64,000 nucleotides of DNA, taken from assembly GCF_950295315.1 (NCBI RefSeq), contig NC_080170.1, forward strand, positions 96,810,477 to 96,874,476, given 5' to 3'. This document shows positions 1-11,837 of this stretch, in pieces. The position numbers were made by a program, and so were the translations under genes. A model generated the notes under the pieces. That model was given only the letters and a program-made list of their open reading frames with translations. It searched no databases and had not been told where the DNA came from. Each line of letters begins with the position of its first letter. Within the stretch, counting starts at the first letter, position 1. The stretch comes from Erinaceus europaeus. Taxonomy: Eukaryota > Chordata > Mammalia > Eulipotyphla > Erinaceidae.

Positions 1-673
1 CATACTCCTCAATTCATTGTGAGACTTTATAGTCTGTCTTCTCAAGGATTTTCTTACATGGCTGAGAAGTTTCTGTGCCATCATATGTAAAAGATTTCAT
101 GATCTTCTGTAACAACCTAATAAATCATTAAAGTTTCATTTTCCACATCTACAACCATATTCTTGCTAAGCTTTGTCCAAGAAAATTGAAACTCTAATCA
201 ACTGAAGATCTATACACTGTATCACAGTCATTGGTTTCATGCTCACTAAAAGTAGTAACTCTCAACCTATTTTGATTCTTATACACTTTTGATAACTACT
301 AGAAGAAATTCTGGAGCAACATTACAGGAAAAAAATATGTAAGATATACATATATGCAAAACATAGCATCATGTTTTGAGGGGGTTGGTAGACTTATTGG
401 AGTTAATTACATACATAAGTAAAGAAAACATGTCTCAGAGAAAGTTTTTCCCTGTCTTAATGCTTAGGGCTTGAGACTTAGAACCCATTAAGTCTAAGAC
501 TAAGAACATAATAATATTCACTGAATATAGTAATCATGTATCACTAACTTTCTTCACTTATCTAATATGTACAGTTGTGTGTTGTTATTCGTGGTTATAT
601 TCTGTAAGGTTTTTATGGATTCTGAAATACAGGTGAAATTCCCGTCAGCATCTGGTCACATTTCTTTTTTATC
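1..673. other. Unique A/T-rich DNA, no feature seen
   Basis: No open frame of note and no repeat family recognised elsewhere in the window. Ends at the left copy of the 98-bp duplication that flanks Vingi copy 1. Confidence 0.6.
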
Positions 674-771
674 ATGCAACATATGTAAGAACTTATTTCA
701 AGGATTCTCCTAAGAGACAAATTATTTAATGTATACTGTTTATTTATTGACATTGAAGTTAAGCTCATATT
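674..771. repeat. Left copy of 98-bp target-site duplication
   Basis: The segment starting ATGCAACATATG and ending AGCTCATATT is identical, base for base by eye, to 3283-3380. The two copies sit exactly at the 5' and 3' ends of Vingi copy 1, so this is a target-site duplication. At 98 bp it is far longer than the 7-20 bp usual for L1. Confidence 0.93.
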
Positions 772-3282
772 TAAGTCATCACCAAGACTGGGGATATTCC
801 TCCGCTCGTGCTGACAGCTCTATCTTAGCCGACTGGGCTTCAGTGAATGACCTCTCGCTATTATACGATCCCAAACAGCCAGGCTCTTTTCACAGTGCTA
901 GATGGAACAAAGACTCGTCACCTGACCTGTGCTGGATTAGCACAGTCAACGGCCAAGCCTTTCCCACTACGAGACAAGTTCTCAAGGACTTCCCGCACAG
1001 TCATCACCGCCCAGCTATCATCCACATTGGTCTCCAGCTCCCACTGATTCTGTGCTCGGAGAAACTAAGATGGAACTTTCAGAAAGCAAACTGGCGTCTG
1101 TTCAGTGATCTTACCAACAAATCTATTCCTGCAATTCCAATTAACTCTATCCCCTCTGAAGATTCCTACAGGCGCTTCCACCAAGCCATCTTCAAAGCAG
1201 CTTCCCAAGCTATTCCTCCTGGGAGACATGCTAACTATACGCCTTGTCTTGATGCTGAATGCGAGCAACTACTAAAGCAATATGATGAGTCGGGCGACCC
1301 AGATGTGGCCGACCATCTCATTGCCTCCCTGGATGCAGCACGCCAAGCCCACTGGCAACAACTCACGGAAAGTCTGAACTTCACCCACTCAAGTAGGAAG
1401 GTCTGGAAGCTTCTTCATAGTCTGGGTGCCTGTAGCCAACCCTCTCCCGTCTCCCATCCTCCCGTATCTCCAAACTCAGTGGCCAGTCACATAACTCAAG
1501 TTGGACGTGCTAAGATCGACCCAGTCTGGAAAGGAGAAATTTCCCATGAGTGGTCATCCCACTTCCGTTTATCTTGTCCATCTCCAAAACTCTCTTTGAA
1601 GAGAGTTAAACTGGGAACAGCTGCTGGCTATGATAACATCACCCCAGAACTCATTCTTAACCTGGGCCCCACGGCAAAGAAGTGGCTCATTACATTCCTG
1701 TCCCACATCTTGGAATCTGAATCTATGCCCAAAATTTGGTGTCGTGCCAAGATAATAGCAGTTTTGAAATCAAAGAAAGACCCAACACTGGCCGCCAGCT
1801 ATAGACCAATTTCTCTCCTCTCTGTGTGTTACAAACTCCTTGAGATGCTGCTTCTGTCACGTATTTCTCATCTTACAGAGAAATTCCTATCACCCGCCCA
1901 AGTTGGTTTCTGCCCAGGAAGATCTACCTGTGAACAAGTCCTGGCCCTCTCAACTTTCATTGAAAATGGATTCCAGAAGAATTTAAAGACAGGTGCTGTC
2001 TTTGTTGATCTCACAGCAGCCTATGACACTGTCTCGCACCGTGGTCTCCTAGTCAAGATCTCAAGATGCCTGCCTCCATGGGTGGCCAACACTATATCGT
2101 TTCTTCTCCAAAACAAAAGATTCCGGGTGCATCTGGGTGACAAGTCTAGCAGATGGAGACTTGTCTCAAGTGGACTCCCCCAGGGCTCTGTTCTGGCTCC
2201 TACGCTATTTAATATTTACATCAATTACCTTCCAGAAACTTCTTCAAGGAAGTTCATCTACGCCAATGGCATCTGCTGTTCTACTCAGGCATCCAAGTTT
2301 GACATCCTCGAGGAAACACTCACGAAAGACATGTCTATGATATCTGATTACTGTAAAAAATGGCGACTAATCCCTAGCACTGCAAAAATCTGTTTTCCAT
2401 CTACACCATGCCTCGGCCTCGCATGAGCTTAATGTGCAGCTTGACGATACGAGAATCTGGCATGAAGCCCAGCCAGTCTATCTTGGCGTTACTCTCGATC
2501 GCACCCTGTCATTTCACGAACATCTCATAAAAACTGCAGCAAAGGTGGGCGCGAGGAATAACATCATTGCAAGACTGGCCAGCTCCTCATGGGGCGCGAG
2601 CACTTCCACACTACAATCATCATCTCTGGCATTATGCTATTCCACTGCAGAATAGTGTGCCCCAGTATGGTTCCGTAGCCCCCATGTCCACTTGGTCGAT
2701 TCCAAATTATATTCCTCCATGAGGATAATTTCTGGAACCATCTGTTCCACCCCGGATCCATGGCTGCCAGTTCTTAGCAACATCACCCCACCAGATATTC
2801 TTCGGGATGCGGCATCATCTAAGTTCATTTCCCACGTCTATGCTCGACCGGACATGCCAATATACGCGGATATCTTCGCCCACCCTGTCCAACGCTTGAC
2901 GTCTTGTCATCCACTCTGGTCCCCTACGCCTACACTGAACTTCTCTGTTCCAGACTCTTGGAAACAGAAGTGGCAGTCAGCTGAGGTAAAGAACAAACAC
3001 CTCATCACAGACCCCTGCAAGCGTCAACCCGGCTTTGACCTAGCACGTTATGATTGGGCCCTCCTCAATCGCTATCGAACAGGCCATGGCCGGTGCGCCG
3101 CTATGTTCCATCGCTGGGGAGCCAGAGACGACCCGAACTGCCCCGGCAGCTCCAGACAGACTATGACCCACATAGTCAACGACTGCCACCTCTCCAGATT
3201 CAAAGGAGGTCTCGAAACTTTACATCAGGCTCAACCTGACGCTGTTGACTGGCTATGGAAGAAGGGCAAATGCTAGAAGAAG
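772..3282 (+). mobile_element. Vingi-like non-LTR retrotransposon, copy 1 (5'-truncated)
   Basis: A non-LTR retrotransposon related by sequence to 38657-39860 and 41503-44515. It starts inside the endonuclease region, at the equivalent of SHHQDWGYS in copy 3, so it is 5'-truncated. It ends with the ORF stop TAG running straight into GAAGAAGA, with no 3' UTR and no poly(A). The RT motifs are of the Ingi/Jockey-like I group, not L1 or RTE-BovB. No RNase H domain is visible, matching the Vingi clade described from hedgehogs. The clade name is from memory of the family; a Repbase search would settle it. Confidence 0.85.
774..3276 (+). pseudogene. Vingi EN-RT polyprotein, broken (copy 1)
   Basis: Encodes the C-terminal part of the endonuclease, a complete reverse transcriptase fold and a C-terminal cysteine/histidine motif. 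Visible motifs are FVDLTAAYDTV, SGLPQGSVLAPTLFN and CPGSSRQTMTHIVNDC. The RT catalytic box reads YANG where copy 3 has YADD, so both metal-binding Asp are lost. Compared with copy 3 there is an in-frame loss of 10 codons just before KRVK (about 1595), an 8-bp deletion near 2389 that shifts frame, and a TAG nonsense codon at 2653-2655. The first codons of the long frame (from 729) lie in host flank, not in the element. It cannot give a working enzyme. The endonuclease SDH box reads SHH. Confidence 0.85.
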
Positions 3283-3380
3283 ATGCAACATATGTAAGAA
3301 CTTATTTCAAGGATTCTCCTAAGAGACAAATTATTTAATGTATACTGTTTATTTATTGACATTGAAGTTAAGCTCATATT
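3283..3380. repeat. Right copy of 98-bp target-site duplication
   Basis: Identical to 674-771 and directly follows the GAAGAAGA tail of Vingi copy 1. Confidence 0.93.
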
Positions 3381-5123
3381 CAACAACACAAATTTGTGGT
3401 TGAATAAAGCTATCTAATGTGTATTTTCTTCATAAGACTGTATTTTCTTCATAAAGCTTTCTTGTACTTAGAACACTGAACAACTCTTCTACACTATACA
3501 TGGAAGGTCATTTTCAAAAGTGAAACCACCACCAACAACAACAACAACAAAAAAAAAAAGAAAATAAGCACTAAACATGCCTTGAAAAGAGTCATTGTTT
3601 ACCTTCTGAGAACTGAAACAAGAAAGCGTGTATCATGTTAGGACCTCAGGCTGGCAGCTCAGATTTTTCATAGCGCAGCACATGAACAAAGATAACTGTG
3701 AAAGTGCCCCAAGTATTGATTTTTGAGGCAGCCAAGAAAATGTAGCAAGGAGATGAGTTCACAACTGCAGACCCACAACTCCCTGTTGGTTTCTTACTAC
3801 CCATTTCCTTAGGACCTCTATATTCTGATTCCAAATGTCAGTATCCTTGATTTCTAAATTTGGAACATATTGTTACATCTTTTTCAAAATGCCTGAGCTT
3901 ATATTTTACAGCAATTAACCTCTAAACTTTCCCTGGTTGACCTTTACCTTTGTGAGTCCTATAACCTATGTAACTCCAGTCCTAATCTCTTTAATTCTGA
4001 TTACTTGACATAGTCACGCATTGAATTGTTCTGATGGTGTGTAAATATAATTTAATTTCTCTAGTACTTAAACTTTCATATATTTTAGAAAAATGGAAAT
4101 GTAACCTATGCAAAATTTTATGAATTTGAAAAATTATGTAAATCTAAAATTTAACTGAGTAAATAGTATGTAGTGGTTAAGACCTACACATCAGTCTTTA
4201 CTATGTCACCTCATTTATGGATGGTGCATTTTAATAGTAATATTAACAATCTATCATTTTAAGGAAAGAAACTAGAATTTTTCAGAGGAGAAATGAAATG
4301 TATTTTTTTTTATGTTTTCTAAAGTTGCATGATTGTGAGTTCTAGTTTCCAATACATAATTCCTAGTGAAACTTTAAAATATACTTATGCTTAAGAAACT
4401 TTAAAATATACTTATGCTTGGTTGCTACTCTTTTTCAAAATAACACCTTATTTTTCTATTCTAATATGGGATAGTCAAAAACTAAGAAAAATTTTTCTTC
4501 TTTTTTTTTGAGTTGCCTAAAATATTTGTGTTAGATGTATTATAATAGACCTTTTGTACATAATACTATTAAGAATTTATAGCTAACAGAGAACCCAAGT
4601 CATAGGAAAGGTGAGAAAACTCATCATTTTGACATATGTAGAAACTGTAGAAATGTAGAATCCAGAATTCCAAACCACACACTCATAGAGAATCCATAGA
4701 AGTTGATTTTAACTCTGCCTTTAACTTCATTTCCTGAACTGTTGAAGGTTAAACTATAGCCTAAAGCTTTTAAGGAGAAAAAATTGTAGCTGTCATTTTA
4801 CTTATTTGTTTTTTATATTCATCCCATGATGTAAGGAGAGGGGAGACAGAAAGGACAGCATAGCACTCTGGTGTATGTGGTGAAGGGAATCAGACATTCT
4901 CTACTTGCTGGGCTACTGCTTGTGACCTTCTTGATCAACTAGAATGAATACTTAATTCAGTGGATATAGTGCCTGCAGTACATTTTATTTTCTTTAAAAA
5001 TATATATCATTTTATGTGGGGGTAGAGTCATGGGGATATTTCACAAAGATGTTGACGCATGAGAATAATTTCTTATCCTTCCTAAAAAAGTACCTGTGCA
5101 GAAGTACCTGCTCACCATACCTA
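3381..5123. other. Unique A/T-rich DNA
   Basis: No coding or known repeat signal. One small tandem duplication is present: a 25-bp unit beginning GAAACTTTAAAATATAC at about 4368 recurs at about 4395 (period about 27 bp). Confidence 0.55.
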
Positions 5124-5137
5124 CCACAAACTTTCTT

Positions 5138-5380
5138 TCTTTTTTAAAAATTTATTTTAAATCTTTTGTTTTTATTTTATTTTATTTATTATTGGATAGA
5201 AACAGAGAGAAGTTGAGAGGGGAGGGGGAAGTAGAGAGGGAGAGAAACAAGAGGGACACCTGCAGCCCTGCTTCACCACTTGTGAAGCTTTCCCCCTGCA
5301 GGTGGGGACCAGGGGCTTGAACCTGGGTCCTTGAGCACTGTAATGTGTGCACTCAATCAGGTGTGCCACCACCTGGCCCC
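5138..5380 (-). mobile_element. tRNA-derived SINE, family A
   Basis: Minus-strand SINE with head GGGGCCAGGTGGTGGCACACC, B-box-like GGTTCAAGCCC, a TCT-rich body and an AATAAATA tail. Flanked by a 14-bp direct repeat CCACAAACTTTCTT (5124-5137 and 5380-5393), the expected mark of L1-driven insertion. Confidence 0.9.
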
Positions 5381-5393
5381 CACAAACTTTCTT

Positions 5394-6215
5394 GATATAC
5401 TTGTTTCTCTTTTTATGAAAAATCAATCCTTCCAGCACCAATTAAGTTTTGAATATTTTTTTCCTAATCAGCTTGTATAGGACATGATGGGAGGTGAAGT
5501 CATTTGCAAGGCATCTACCTTCCAAGTATTTATAATCTAGTCATGTGCTTTCTAGTGCATTCACCACTACCCATCTGTGGCTATTTGTTTAAATCTAACA
5601 AGACTGAAAATTCAGCTCCTCAACTGAACTAATCACATTTCCTATACGCAGTAAGTACATGTGGCTACTTAATACCATATTGGATGGTGAGGATTTTCCA
5701 CATCACTATGTTTCTATTAGTCTATGCTCATATCGGGTAATATTTGTCCAAAACCAATGAATTAGGAATAGTAAATCGAGAGTTTGATTCAATAATTGAA
5801 TTTCTGTGTGGGATGATTCTAAATTTATCTGCTTTTACATAGTACTTGCCTAAATGATCTCTTTCTATTGACCTAATTTACTGAAACTTTATAACTTTTG
5901 AAATGACTTCCCCACCAAAAAAATCTTCTTTGATTATTAATTATTCCATTTTTTCATTTACAATTTATTTTCTCATGCCAAGTTTTAGTTTGTATCTGTT
6001 TGAATTTTATGCCTTAATCCCTAGTTATATAAAGCTGCATCTTAAAAGTAGTAAGCAATAAGCATGCATGTTTGGCTTGACAATTATTTGATTATCTTTC
6101 TTTGTAAATACTTAAAAAATAACATTAGCTTTTACTTTTATTTATTTATTTATTTTCTTTTTTTTTTCCAGCAAGGTTTATCACTGCAGCTCTTTGCCTT
6201 CACAACAAATCCCAG
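5394..6215. other. Unique A/T-rich DNA
   Basis: No coding or repeat signal that I recognise. Confidence 0.5.
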
Positions 6216-6239
6216 TGGTCTGTAAGTTCCTTTAAAATT

Positions 6240-6507
6240 TATTTTTTAATTTTATTTATTTTCCCTTTTGTTGCCCTTTTTTATTGTTTTCATTATTGAT
6301 GTCATCGTTGTTGGATAGGACAGACAGAAATGGAGACAGGAAGAGAAGACAGAGGGAGAGAAAGAGAAACACTTGCAGACCTGTTTCACTGACTATGAAG
6401 CGATTCCCCTGCAGGTGGGGAGCCGGGGCTCAAACGTGGATCCTAACTCCAGTCCTTGAGCGTTGCTCCACCTGCACTTAACCCGCTGTGCTACCACCAG
6501 ACTCCCC
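6240..6507 (-). mobile_element. tRNA-derived SINE, family B
   Basis: Minus strand. The head, read on the minus strand, matches the family form GGGGAGTCGGGCGGTAGCGC with a box-B-like GGTTCGAGCCC region, followed by the pyrimidine body and the AACAACAA/AATAAATAAA tail. Imperfect flanking repeat around TAAGTTCCTTT / TAAGTTCTTTT. Confidence 0.85.
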
Positions 6508-6607
6508 TTATAAGTTCTTTTTATACTCATCTCCAATTAGTTTTATTGATAGGCATTAAGTTTCCTTGAGTATATAAGGGCTGCTTTAGCATATAAAAAG
6601 CTTAACA

Positions 6608-6647
6608 TATATATATATACATATACATATATATATATAGAGAGAGA

Positions 6648-6696
<49 letters not shown>

Positions 6697-6702
6697 GAGA
6701 GA
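6608..6702. repeat. (TA)n and (GA)n microsatellite
   Basis: Alternating TA with CATATA variants passes into GAGAGA. It adjoins the 3' end of the next L1 fragment and probably grew from its tail. Confidence 0.9.
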
Positions 6703-7790
6703 CAAAAACCATAGGATAAGAGGGGTACAACTCCACACAGTTCCTACCACCAGAACTCTGTATCCCATCCCCTCCCCTGGTAACTTTCCTATCCTTTATT
6801 CCTCTGGGAGCATGGACCAAGAGACATTATGGGGTGCAGAAGGTGGAAGATCTGGCTTCTGTAATTGCTTCCCCACTGAACATGGGCGTTGACAGGTTGA
6901 TCCATACTCCCAGGCTATCTCTTTCTTTTCATGGTGGGACTCTGGAAAAGCAGGCCTCCAGGACACATTGGTGGGGTCATCTGCCCAGGGAAGTTTGGTT
7001 GGCATCACATTAGCATCTGGAACCTGATGACTGAAAGAAGAGTTAATATATAAAGCCAAACAAATTGTTGACTAATCATGAATCTAAAGGCTGGAATAGT
7101 GCAGATGAAGATTTGGGGGTCTTTGTTTTGCAGATAGTTAGTAGGCCTATATTAGTTATATTCCAAAGGGCCCAAGACTATATTAGTGTATTTTTGTTTT
7201 TGTCTTTTGTTTTGTTTTGTTTTGCTTTTTTCTGAGCCTGAAATCTGATATGCAAGTGGATCCATGTTATTGTCTGGAGAGATGATGTCATAGCTGGAAA
7301 AGGACCAGAAAGCTGGATCAGGGAAAAGAGTAGCTCCTAAATATGGGAAAGGTGTATAAATATTGTTGACTGTAAACCCCATTGATTAGATTTGATCTGG
7401 GGCCCATATTCAGCTTAGGAGCCTGTAGATCTGAGCTCACATTCTGTGGTCATGGGTAGGAATGTTCCAAGCTGCCCCAATTTCAGAACTCATCTTCTTC
7501 AGGTGTATGTTGTTGAGCCTCCCTTCTGGAGGATGAAATATTCTCTACCATTTTTGATCCATGTTGAGGGCAAGATCCTATAGGGGCCCAGAGAGGGGTC
7601 TATTGTGTTGTTCCTGATAGAGATAACTGGTAACAATGGAGAGAGGGATTCATTCGAGGTCTAGGCCCATCATGTCTGTTTGGGAATCTCAGGACTCCCC
7701 AACTAGGGCCCCAGTTGATGGGGTGGCCTGATAGTGACTAAAGAGTCATAGTCAAAGTATGCGAGTCTCTTCCCCTTATTAAGAAAAGCT
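6703..7790 (-). mobile_element. L1 3'-UTR fragment (older type)
   Basis: Minus-strand L1 3' UTR beginning at the tail side with CCATAGGATAAGAGGGGTAC and continuing through the conserved block around GTATGGACCCAGGGTCATTG. The assignment to L1 rests on the copy at 15345-19490, where the same sequence lies directly downstream of ORF2. 5'-truncated near 7790. Confidence 0.85.
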
Positions 7791-7794
7791 TAAC

Positions 7795-8025
7795 TCTTAG
7801 AGGTCAGCAAAACATTTCACTTGAATAGTGTACCTACATTGTCATGTGCACAACCCAGGTTGATGCCTGGCTCCCACCATAGTGAAAGAAGCGTCAGTGC
7901 CATGTCTTTCCCTCTCTCTGTTTTGTTGTTGTTTTTTTTGTTTTGTTTTTTACTTTTTTTAAATAACTGAAAAAGCCCAGCGGAGTGAAGCTCAGGTAAT
8001 GACAGTAAATAAATAAATAAACTCT
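7795..8025 (+). mobile_element. Degenerate SINE-like repeat
   Basis: A head near GGTCAGCAAAACATTTCACT and a middle resembling CAACCCAGGTTGATGCCTGG, then a CTCTCT stretch and an AAATAAATAAATAA tail give SINE architecture. The family is not clear. Confidence 0.45.
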
Positions 8026-8063
8026 TTGGTTTAACAAATGATTCAAAGTTATGCTAATTCATG

Positions 8064-8296
8064 AATTTTATTTATTTATTTATTTATAAAAAGGAAACAT
8101 TGACTAAACCATAGGATAAGAGGAGTACAACTCCACACAATTCCCACCACCAGAATTCCATATTCCACCCCTCCCCTGATAGTTTTCCTATTCTTTAACC
8201 CTCTGGGAGTATGGATCCAATGTCATTGTGGGTTGCAGAAAGTGGAAGGTCTGGCTTCTGTAATTGCTTCCCCACTGAACATGGGCGTTGACAGGA
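8064..8296 (-). mobile_element. Short L1 3'-end fragment (older type)
   Basis: Tail side starts TTTATTTATTTATAAAAAGG and runs through CATGGGCGTTGACAG, where it stops. A strongly 5'-truncated L1 insertion. Confidence 0.85.
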
Positions 8297-8297
8297 T

Positions 8298-9480
8298 TTT
8301 ATAATCAAATGGTTGCATTTACTACATCTTTGTCATCTCCGAACCTATACAGTTTATTAATGTAAAATTTATTTTGATCTCTAAGTTACCAATGAATACT
8401 TCAAATTAGGAGCATCTTCATATTAGCCTCAGTGGCAACTTTTTATAATTTTTTTGCAGTTCAGCTAAAAGTGGCAATTTAATGAATATGTCTCCATTCA
8501 GTAGTGTGTTCTCCAGATTTAATTATTCACAGTTCTAAGCAGTTGCTATGCCTAGACTGTCAAATATACAACTTTGCTTTATTACTTGCTATTACTCTAG
8601 CAGCCACTAATAGCTGTAGTTTTTATGTCTTTCTTGCTCAAAATAAACTTATAAAGCATTAAGAAAGGCATTAGAGATCGATATGCACCCAGTAGAATTT
8701 CTGAGGAAATAAGAGAAAAATCTTCAAAAATAAAGGTCCTTTCATACACTGTTGGTGGGAATATAATTTGCTGTATTTTTCTAAGGGCAATTTTACAGTA
8801 TACATCTAGAAGTTTTGAAAATATGTTCAGAGCTTTGTTTTTGTTTTCTTCTCAATAAAAAAAAAAGTTGATCATTAAGTTTCTATCCAATAAATCCTTG
8901 TAGGGTAGGATCTTCCTATTTGATGGGATTTTTATACATTAATTTTAAATCTAAAAAGTGACATATGTTAGATTAGTTAGTATTACCATTATGTGTTCCA
9001 ACAGTGGTCCACTCTATTAATAGATTTGTGTATATTCACTGTTCATCCTTAAAGGATTTATCTATCCCCAAAACTTTTTTTTTCTCTTGTGAACATGGGA
9101 AAAGCAGATAAACACAAGTTTACTTGGTAGTCTGCACTGATATTAGTTGACTCTCATTGGCTCACATTTCTTGCATAATCTGATTACAGTTCTAATCCAT
9201 GACTAAAGTCGTGGCATCTTGGATCTGGAATGCTTGAACACTTATAGGCATTATAGGTGGAAATTAAGCATTTATGGATCAGTCAATTTTTATTGGACTC
9301 TGTTGGCAGTCTTTCGTAATGACTAAAACTTCAATAAAGCAGTCAGAATTAGAACCTACTAATTGATGTGTTCAAGGACCTTTGTAATGATAGGTTTTGA
9401 TGACTGATCATTTGTTTACTTGTATCCTTCCACAGTTTTTGTAGTTATTAAAGGTTGTTTGTTTTATTAGTGTATTCTTA
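8298..9480. other. Unique A/T-rich DNA
   Basis: Nothing recognisable. No frame longer than about 60 codons. Confidence 0.5.
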
Positions 9481-9483
9481 TTA

Positions 9484-9598
9484 ATTTAGCCAGAGTACTA
9501 CTCACTTCTTACTTGTCATGGTAATAGGGATTAAACCTGAAACCAAAGAGCTTCAGGCACAAAAATCTTTTGTATAACCAGTGTGCTATTCACCCCAT
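9484..9598 (-). mobile_element. Old SINE remnant
   Basis: On the minus strand it resembles family C: a mid portion with GGTTTAATCCC-type sequence (seen as GGGATTAAACC on plus) and an end near AACCAGTGTGCTATTCACCC. Diverged. Confidence 0.4.
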
Positions 9599-9599
9599 T

Positions 9600-9830
9600 A
9601 TTTATTTATTTATGTTTGTGATTAATAAGGATTTACAAAGTTGTTAGATTTTAAGTATAGTTTCACACCACACTGACCACCAAAATTCTGTGCCTCCATT
9701 CTCCCAGTAATTCTAAATTCTCACAAAGCCTTAAACACAGTGTATTTGCTTCTGGTGTTTGCTTGGCAAGTTCATGTGTTGCATTCCACATATGAGTGAA
9801 ACCTGCTATTGATTGATTGATAGATATTTG
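9600..9830 (-). mobile_element. Old L1 3'-end fossil (tentative)
   Basis: Starts with a TTTATTTATTTATG tail. It shares the CACACCACACTGACCACCAAA to CTTGGCAAGTTCATGTG layout with 10370-10562, indicating two copies of one old dispersed repeat, probably an L1 3' end. Confidence 0.4.
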
Positions 9831-10123
9831 TGATTTCCATTGGAGAACTCTTTATTTGGTAACAAACTTAACTGGTTGAGACAAATCTGTTGGTCAGGTG
9901 ATAGAATTCCTGCTCCACTTGTAAAGTTGAAGAGAGAACTCTAGTTCTAGCTAGTCAGCAGTATTAGTACTTATTTCAGGAGACTGGGAAATCCAAGGTC
10001 AGTGTGCCAACAAGTTCAGAGTCTGGTAAGACTTCTCTTCTTAGTTCAGAGATTACCATCTTCTTACTGTGTCCACACATAATGAAAAAGACTGACTGAT
10101 TTTTTTAATATAAAATTATTAGT

Positions 10124-10335
10124 GGGGCCAGGCAGTGGCACGCCTGGTTAAGTGCTTACATTACAGTGCTCAAGGACCTGGGTTCAAGCCCCCGGTCCCT
10201 ACCTGCAGGGGAAAAATGTTTCACAAGTGGTGAAGCAGGCCTGTAGGTGTCTCTCTGTCTCTCTCCCTTTCTATCTCCCCCTCTCTTCTCCATTTCTCTC
10301 TGTCTCTATCCAATAATAAATAAATATCTTTGAAA
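10124..10335 (+). mobile_element. tRNA-derived SINE, family A
   Basis: Plus-strand copy with head GGGGCCAGGCAGTGGCACGC, box-B-like GGGTTCAAGCCCC, TCTCTCTGTCTC body and AATAATAAATAAATA tail. Well preserved. Confidence 0.9.
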
Positions 10336-10369
10336 AAAAATTAAAATTTTTTTAAAAAACCATTATAAA

Positions 10370-10562
10370 AAAATTAAATTATCAGTGATTTACTAATAGA
10401 TGACAGGTTTATAAGATTATAGGTATATAGCTCATATATAGTGCCACACTCCACCCACTACCAAAGGTCTGGTCCCCCAGTCCCACCCTCTCCAACCCAA
10501 TTATAGATTTCACAAAGTCACAGAGATAAGTTTGGCTACTTTTTTTCTTTGCAAGTTCATGT
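10370..10562 (-). mobile_element. Old L1 3'-end fossil (tentative)
   Basis: Second copy of the repeat at 9600-9830, recognised by GTGCCACACTCCACCCACTACC followed by TTTGCAAGTTCATGTG. Confidence 0.4.
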
Positions 10563-10875
10563 GTAAAGAAACCTTTAAAAAAAAAAAAAAAGCTTTTTCC
10601 AACTCACTTATTAAAGTACTTGCCTGGTAAATTTCTTATCCAAATATATGTCCAAACTGTTTTATCAGACCAATTTCTCCATGTATATTACAGAAATTTG
10701 GGAATAGCTTCAGTATATACTATAAACTTTCACTAAAAATTGACCATAATGAAATGGCTGTCATAAGGGTATATCAACCTTTTCTTAGCCTGTAGATATC
10801 ATCTAGCATTGTTTAACAAAACATTGTAAATTTGATATAAGCTACTAATCATTAATGTTAATTAGGAAATTTGGA

Positions 10876-11080
10876 ATTAGAGAAGTGTCTCAGTGGTAGA
10901 GTATATATGCTTAAGGCACTGGCAGAATGGATTCCTTGACACACTTCTCTTCCTCTCCTCCTCCCTCTCCCTTTCCTTCTCCCTCAGACTCCCTCCCTCC
11001 TCCCCCTCTTCCTCTGCCTCTCCCACTTCCTCTTCTTCTCCCTCACCCAGAGTTAAAAAATTTATTAATTTTAAAAAAGA
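10876..11080 (+). mobile_element. SINE-like repeat with long pyrimidine body
   Basis: A tRNA-like head AGTGTCTCAGTGGTAGAGTA is followed by a CTCCTCCCTCTCCC stretch. The reading frames here are low-complexity Ser/Pro translations of the repeat and are not genes. Confidence 0.5.
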
Positions 11081-11224
11081 GAAAAAGTTGGTTTTATCAT
11101 AAGATTTAATAGACTGTGCACCTAATTATGATTTTAAATAATTGTATGAATTAAAATTTCTGATAAACAATCCCCAAATATAATTCTTTTTTAAATAATA
11201 ATTCCTTCCTGTCTCATTTTAAAA

Positions 11225-11332
11225 CAGAAGGGTTCATTCATCAAGATGGTTCACCAGGATAGTGCCCCTGCTTTGTCATGCACCTGGCCCAGGTTTGAGC
11301 CAGGTGCCTCACTACACTGGAGGAAATCAATT

Positions 11333-11364
<32 letters not shown>

Positions 11365-11371
11365 CCTCCCT

Positions 11372-11408
<37 letters not shown>

Positions 11409-11508
11409 CCTCCCTCCCTCCCTCTCTCTCCCTCTCCCTCTCCCTCTCCCTCTCCCTCTCCCTCTCCCTCTCCCTCTCCCTCTCCCTCTCCCTATGTCTC
11501 TTTCTTTT
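11225..11508 (+). repeat. SINE-like head with expanded (CT)n/(CCCTCT)n array
   Basis: A head of about 110 bp with TGGCCCAGGTTTGAGCC precedes about 165 bp of pure pyrimidine. First come CT dinucleotides broken by CCCT runs, then about a dozen CCCTCT hexamers. The Arg/Gly and Ser/Leu open frames across it are artefacts of the repeat. Confidence 0.85.
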
Positions 11509-11522
11509 TCTGGCCAGAAAAT

Positions 11523-11690
11523 GGGAGACAGCATAATGATTATGAAAAAGACTTTCATGCCTGAGGCTCTAAGCTTCCAGGTTCAATCCCCATCACTACC
11601 ATAAACCAGAGCTGAGCAGGGCTCTGTGTCTTTCTCTATGTATCTCTCTCATTAAATAAAACAAATAAAATATTTTTAATTGATCAGAGC
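11523..11690 (+). mobile_element. tRNA-derived SINE, family C
   Basis: Head GGGAGACAGCATAATGATTATG, middle CCAGGTTCAATCCCCATC, end AGAGCTGAGCAGGGCTCTG and an AAATAAAACAAATAAAATA tail. The same layout recurs at 26684, 27765, 32550 and 53990. Confidence 0.85.
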
Positions 11691-11837
11691 AATGAAACCA
11701 CAGAAATGAAAAAAAATACAAAAAGTCTATGCTTTGCCACAACTTTATTTAATATAATTGAATACTAATTTTTGGTTGCTTCATGCCATTGCAAACTTCC
11801 AACTACCTCTTCTTAAATTATTTATTGTATCTTCTCA

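Noticed and set aside
772..3282. RTE-BovB identity for the 0.7-3.3 kb element
   Set aside because: BovB-type RT motifs are absent; the motifs and GAA tail fit Vingi/Ingi better, and hedgehogs are known to carry Vingi.
10124..10200. tRNA gene (A and B boxes)
   Set aside because: Box-like sequences belong to SINE heads; no cloverleaf with an intact anticodon arm could be drawn, and the copy continues into a SINE body and tail.
11241..11564. Long Arg/Gly/Glu and Ser/Leu/Pro open frames
   Set aside because: They translate the (CT)n/(CCCTCT)n array on both strands; no start context or conserved domain.
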